A stretch of DNA of 6,465 bases. Origin: Clostridium sp. UBA3947. GTDB taxonomy: Bacteria > Bacillota > Clostridia > Clostridiales > Clostridiaceae. Location of the stretch: positions 1-6,465 of the forward strand of contig DGDR01000025.1 of NCBI GenBank assembly GCA_002385545.1, given 5' to 3'. The notes under the pieces were generated by a model that did no database searches, was not told the DNA's origin, and was given only the letters and a program-made list of their open reading frames with translations. Made by a program: the position numbers and the translations under genes. Shown here piece after piece: positions 5,268-6,465 of this stretch (its first letter is position 1; every line of letters starts with the position of its first letter).

Positions 5268-6347
5268 ATGAATGATGAAAACAAAAACGATTTCAATGAA
5301 CAACTAGCCTACATGGATCAACATGACAAACAAGTGTTTGTTGGCCAAATAGTAGAAGGTGAGATTATTTCTCTAAAGGAAAAAGAAGCCTTTTTAAATA
5401 TAGGATATAAGGCTGATGCTATTTTACCTTTAAAAGAAGCTACTTTTGATGAAAACTCAAATTTAAATGATATTTTTGCTATAGGAGACCGTATTAAAGC
5501 AAAAGTAATTAGCAGAAAAAATGAAGACGGTTATGTAGTATTATCAACAATTGAACTGGAAAGAGAAAATGCTTACAACTATTTAAAAGAAGCTGTGAAT
5601 AATGGAGAATCTGTTAATGTTGTGGTTAAGGAAGCAGTAAATGGTGGCCTTGTAGCTTCCTATAAAGGAGTTAGAATATTTATACCAGCTTCTCATATTG
5701 AGCTTCACCATGTAAATGATTTAAGTTCCTATGTAGGAAAAAAACTAAATGTTCAAATAGTAGAATTTGATGATTCTAAGAGAAATGTTAGAATAATAGG
5801 CTCTAGAAGAGAACTATTAAAAGCAGAAAGAGATCGTATTGAAGAAGAGGCTTGGGCAAGCTTAGAAATAGGCATGGTGGTAGAAGGTGAAGTTAAGAGA
5901 TTAACATCCTTTGGTGCCTTTGTAGAAGTTAAAGGAATAGATGGATTACTACATGTATCAGAGATGTCATGGGCCAGGGTAACTAAGCCATCTAGCGTAG
6001 TAAAGGTTGGAGATAAAATTACTGTAAAAATTATAGACCTAGATAAAGAAAGTAAAAAGCTTTCCTTTAGCATTAAGGCTCTTCAAGAAGATCCTTGGAA
6101 TAACGTAGAGCTTAAATATCCAATAGATTCAGTTGTTCTTGGTAAAGTAGTAAGATTTGCTAGTTTTGGTGCGTTTGTTGAACTAGAACCTGGTATAGAT
6201 GCACTAGTTCATATATCAGAAATTAGTCATAAAAGAATAAATACACCTGCTGATGCTTTAACTATAGGCCAAGAAGTTAAAGCTAAGATAATTGATGTAG
6301 ATATTGAAAATAAAAAAATAGGATTAAGTATAAAAGCTGTAGATTAA
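5268..6347 (+). CDS. rpsA: Four-domain S1 RNA-binding protein (30S ribosomal protein S1 homologue)
   Basis: The 359-residue protein holds four S1 (OB-fold) RNA-binding domains at about 26-96, 113-178, 202-271 and 286-355. The last two carry the classic signatures TSFGAFVEV...GIDGLLHVSEMS (213-234) and ASFGAFVEL...GIDALVHISEIS (298-320). E. coli S1 has six domains. The four-domain form matches Firmicute homologues such as B. subtilis YpfD, which bind RNA but are not always tight or essential ribosomal proteins. The role in translation initiation is therefore an inference. The start at 5268 has a strong AAAGGAGG site (5249-5256) with an 11-nt spacer. The acidic, hydrophilic N-terminus (MNDENKNDFNEQ) is normal for the family. 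Many clostridia carry ispH just upstream or fused to S1. Here the protein starts on its own and no ispH sequence is visible. It is flanked by a leader palindrome and a large downstream inverted repeat. Confidence 0.92.
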   Translation: MNDENKNDFNEQLAYMDQHDKQVFVGQIVEGEIISLKEKEAFLNIGYKADAILPLKEATFDENSNLNDIFAIGDRIKAKVISRKNEDGYVVLSTIELERENAYNYLKEAVNNGESVNVVVKEAVNGGLVASYKGVRIFIPASHIELHHVNDLSSYVGKKLNVQIVEFDDSKRNVRIIGSRRELLKAERDRIEEEAWASLEIGMVVEGEVKRLTSFGAFVEVKGIDGLLHVSEMSWARVTKPSSVVKVGDKITVKIIDLDKESKKLSFSIKALQEDPWNNVELKYPIDSVVLGKVVRFASFGAFVELEPGIDALVHISEISHKRINTPADALTIGQEVKAKIIDVDIENKKIGLSIKAVD

Positions 6348-6352
6348 TATTC

Positions 6353-6424
6353 AGAGGCGTGCCTACAAGGTTTTGGATATAAAAGCATTTTAAATTCTAA
6401 TTTCAAAACCATATGCACGCCTCT
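6353..6424 (+). terminator. Two-part inverted repeat after rpsA, possible terminator or structured element
   Basis: Outer arms AGAGGCGTGC (6353-6362) and GCACGCCTCT (6415-6424) are a perfect 10-bp inverted repeat. Inner arms GGTTTTG (6369-6375) and CAAAACC (6404-6410) add 7 bp. An asymmetric internal loop (CTACAA opposite ATAT) separates them, and a 28-nt AT-rich apical loop closes the structure. It begins 6 bp after the S1 stop. The following TATACTTTTG is T-rich but interrupted, so it is an atypical intrinsic terminator at best. The GC-rich outer arm stands out from the surrounding AT-rich sequence. Terminator, small dispersed repeat and structured RNA are all possible. The last 41 bases of the window (6425-6465) show nothing further. 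Confidence 0.6.
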
Positions 6425-6465
6425 TATACTTTTGCATTGTAATTATCTTGAATTCGGCAAGTTGT

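Noticed and set aside
5753..6073. 106-codon minus-strand reading frame inside the S1 gene
   Set aside because: It is the complement of clear S1 domains, with no domain of its own.

Overview
The window is AT-rich DNA with compact genes, strong AGGAGG-type ribosome binding sites and some TTG starts. Together with the gene content, this points to a low-GC Gram-positive bacterium, most likely a clostridium-like Firmicute. The evidence is the four-domain S1 protein, a Gram-positive-type MnmM/YtqB methyltransferase, a secreted LysM-CAP protein, and a run of rluB, mnmM, RpiR regulator, BaiN-like flavoprotein, cmk and rpsA that resembles clostridial chromosomes. The species cannot be named from the sequence alone.

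Layout. Positions 10-624 (minus strand) encode an exported LysM plus CAP-domain protein. It diverges from the rest across a 186-bp intergenic region that carries a good promoter for the plus-strand genes. Positions 811-2086 hold a two-gene unit, rluB then mnmM, 13 bp apart, both for RNA modification. Positions 2095-3070 form a self-contained transcription unit: a near-consensus promoter, an RpiR/MurR-type regulator with a TTG start, and an intrinsic terminator. Positions 3143-5102 hold a BaiN/HI0933-type flavoprotein (TTG start) and cytidylate kinase. After a 165-bp non-coding leader with a perfect 18-bp palindrome comes a four-domain S1 protein (5268-6347), followed by a large two-part inverted repeat at 6353-6424.

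How the genes relate. Most of the window is core housekeeping: rRNA pseudouridylation (RluB), tRNA wobble-uridine modification (MnmM), CMP/dCMP phosphorylation (Cmk) and mRNA binding during translation (S1). The regulator and the flavoprotein have no target or substrate that can be read from the sequence.

I found no mobile element, CRISPR array, phage gene, defence system, tRNA or rRNA. The signals most worth checking are non-coding: the palindrome just upstream of the S1 ribosome binding site and the two-part hairpin downstream of S1. The lack of ispH between cmk and the S1 gene, where many clostridia carry or fuse it, is also notable. I see no convincing evidence of a wholly new system here.
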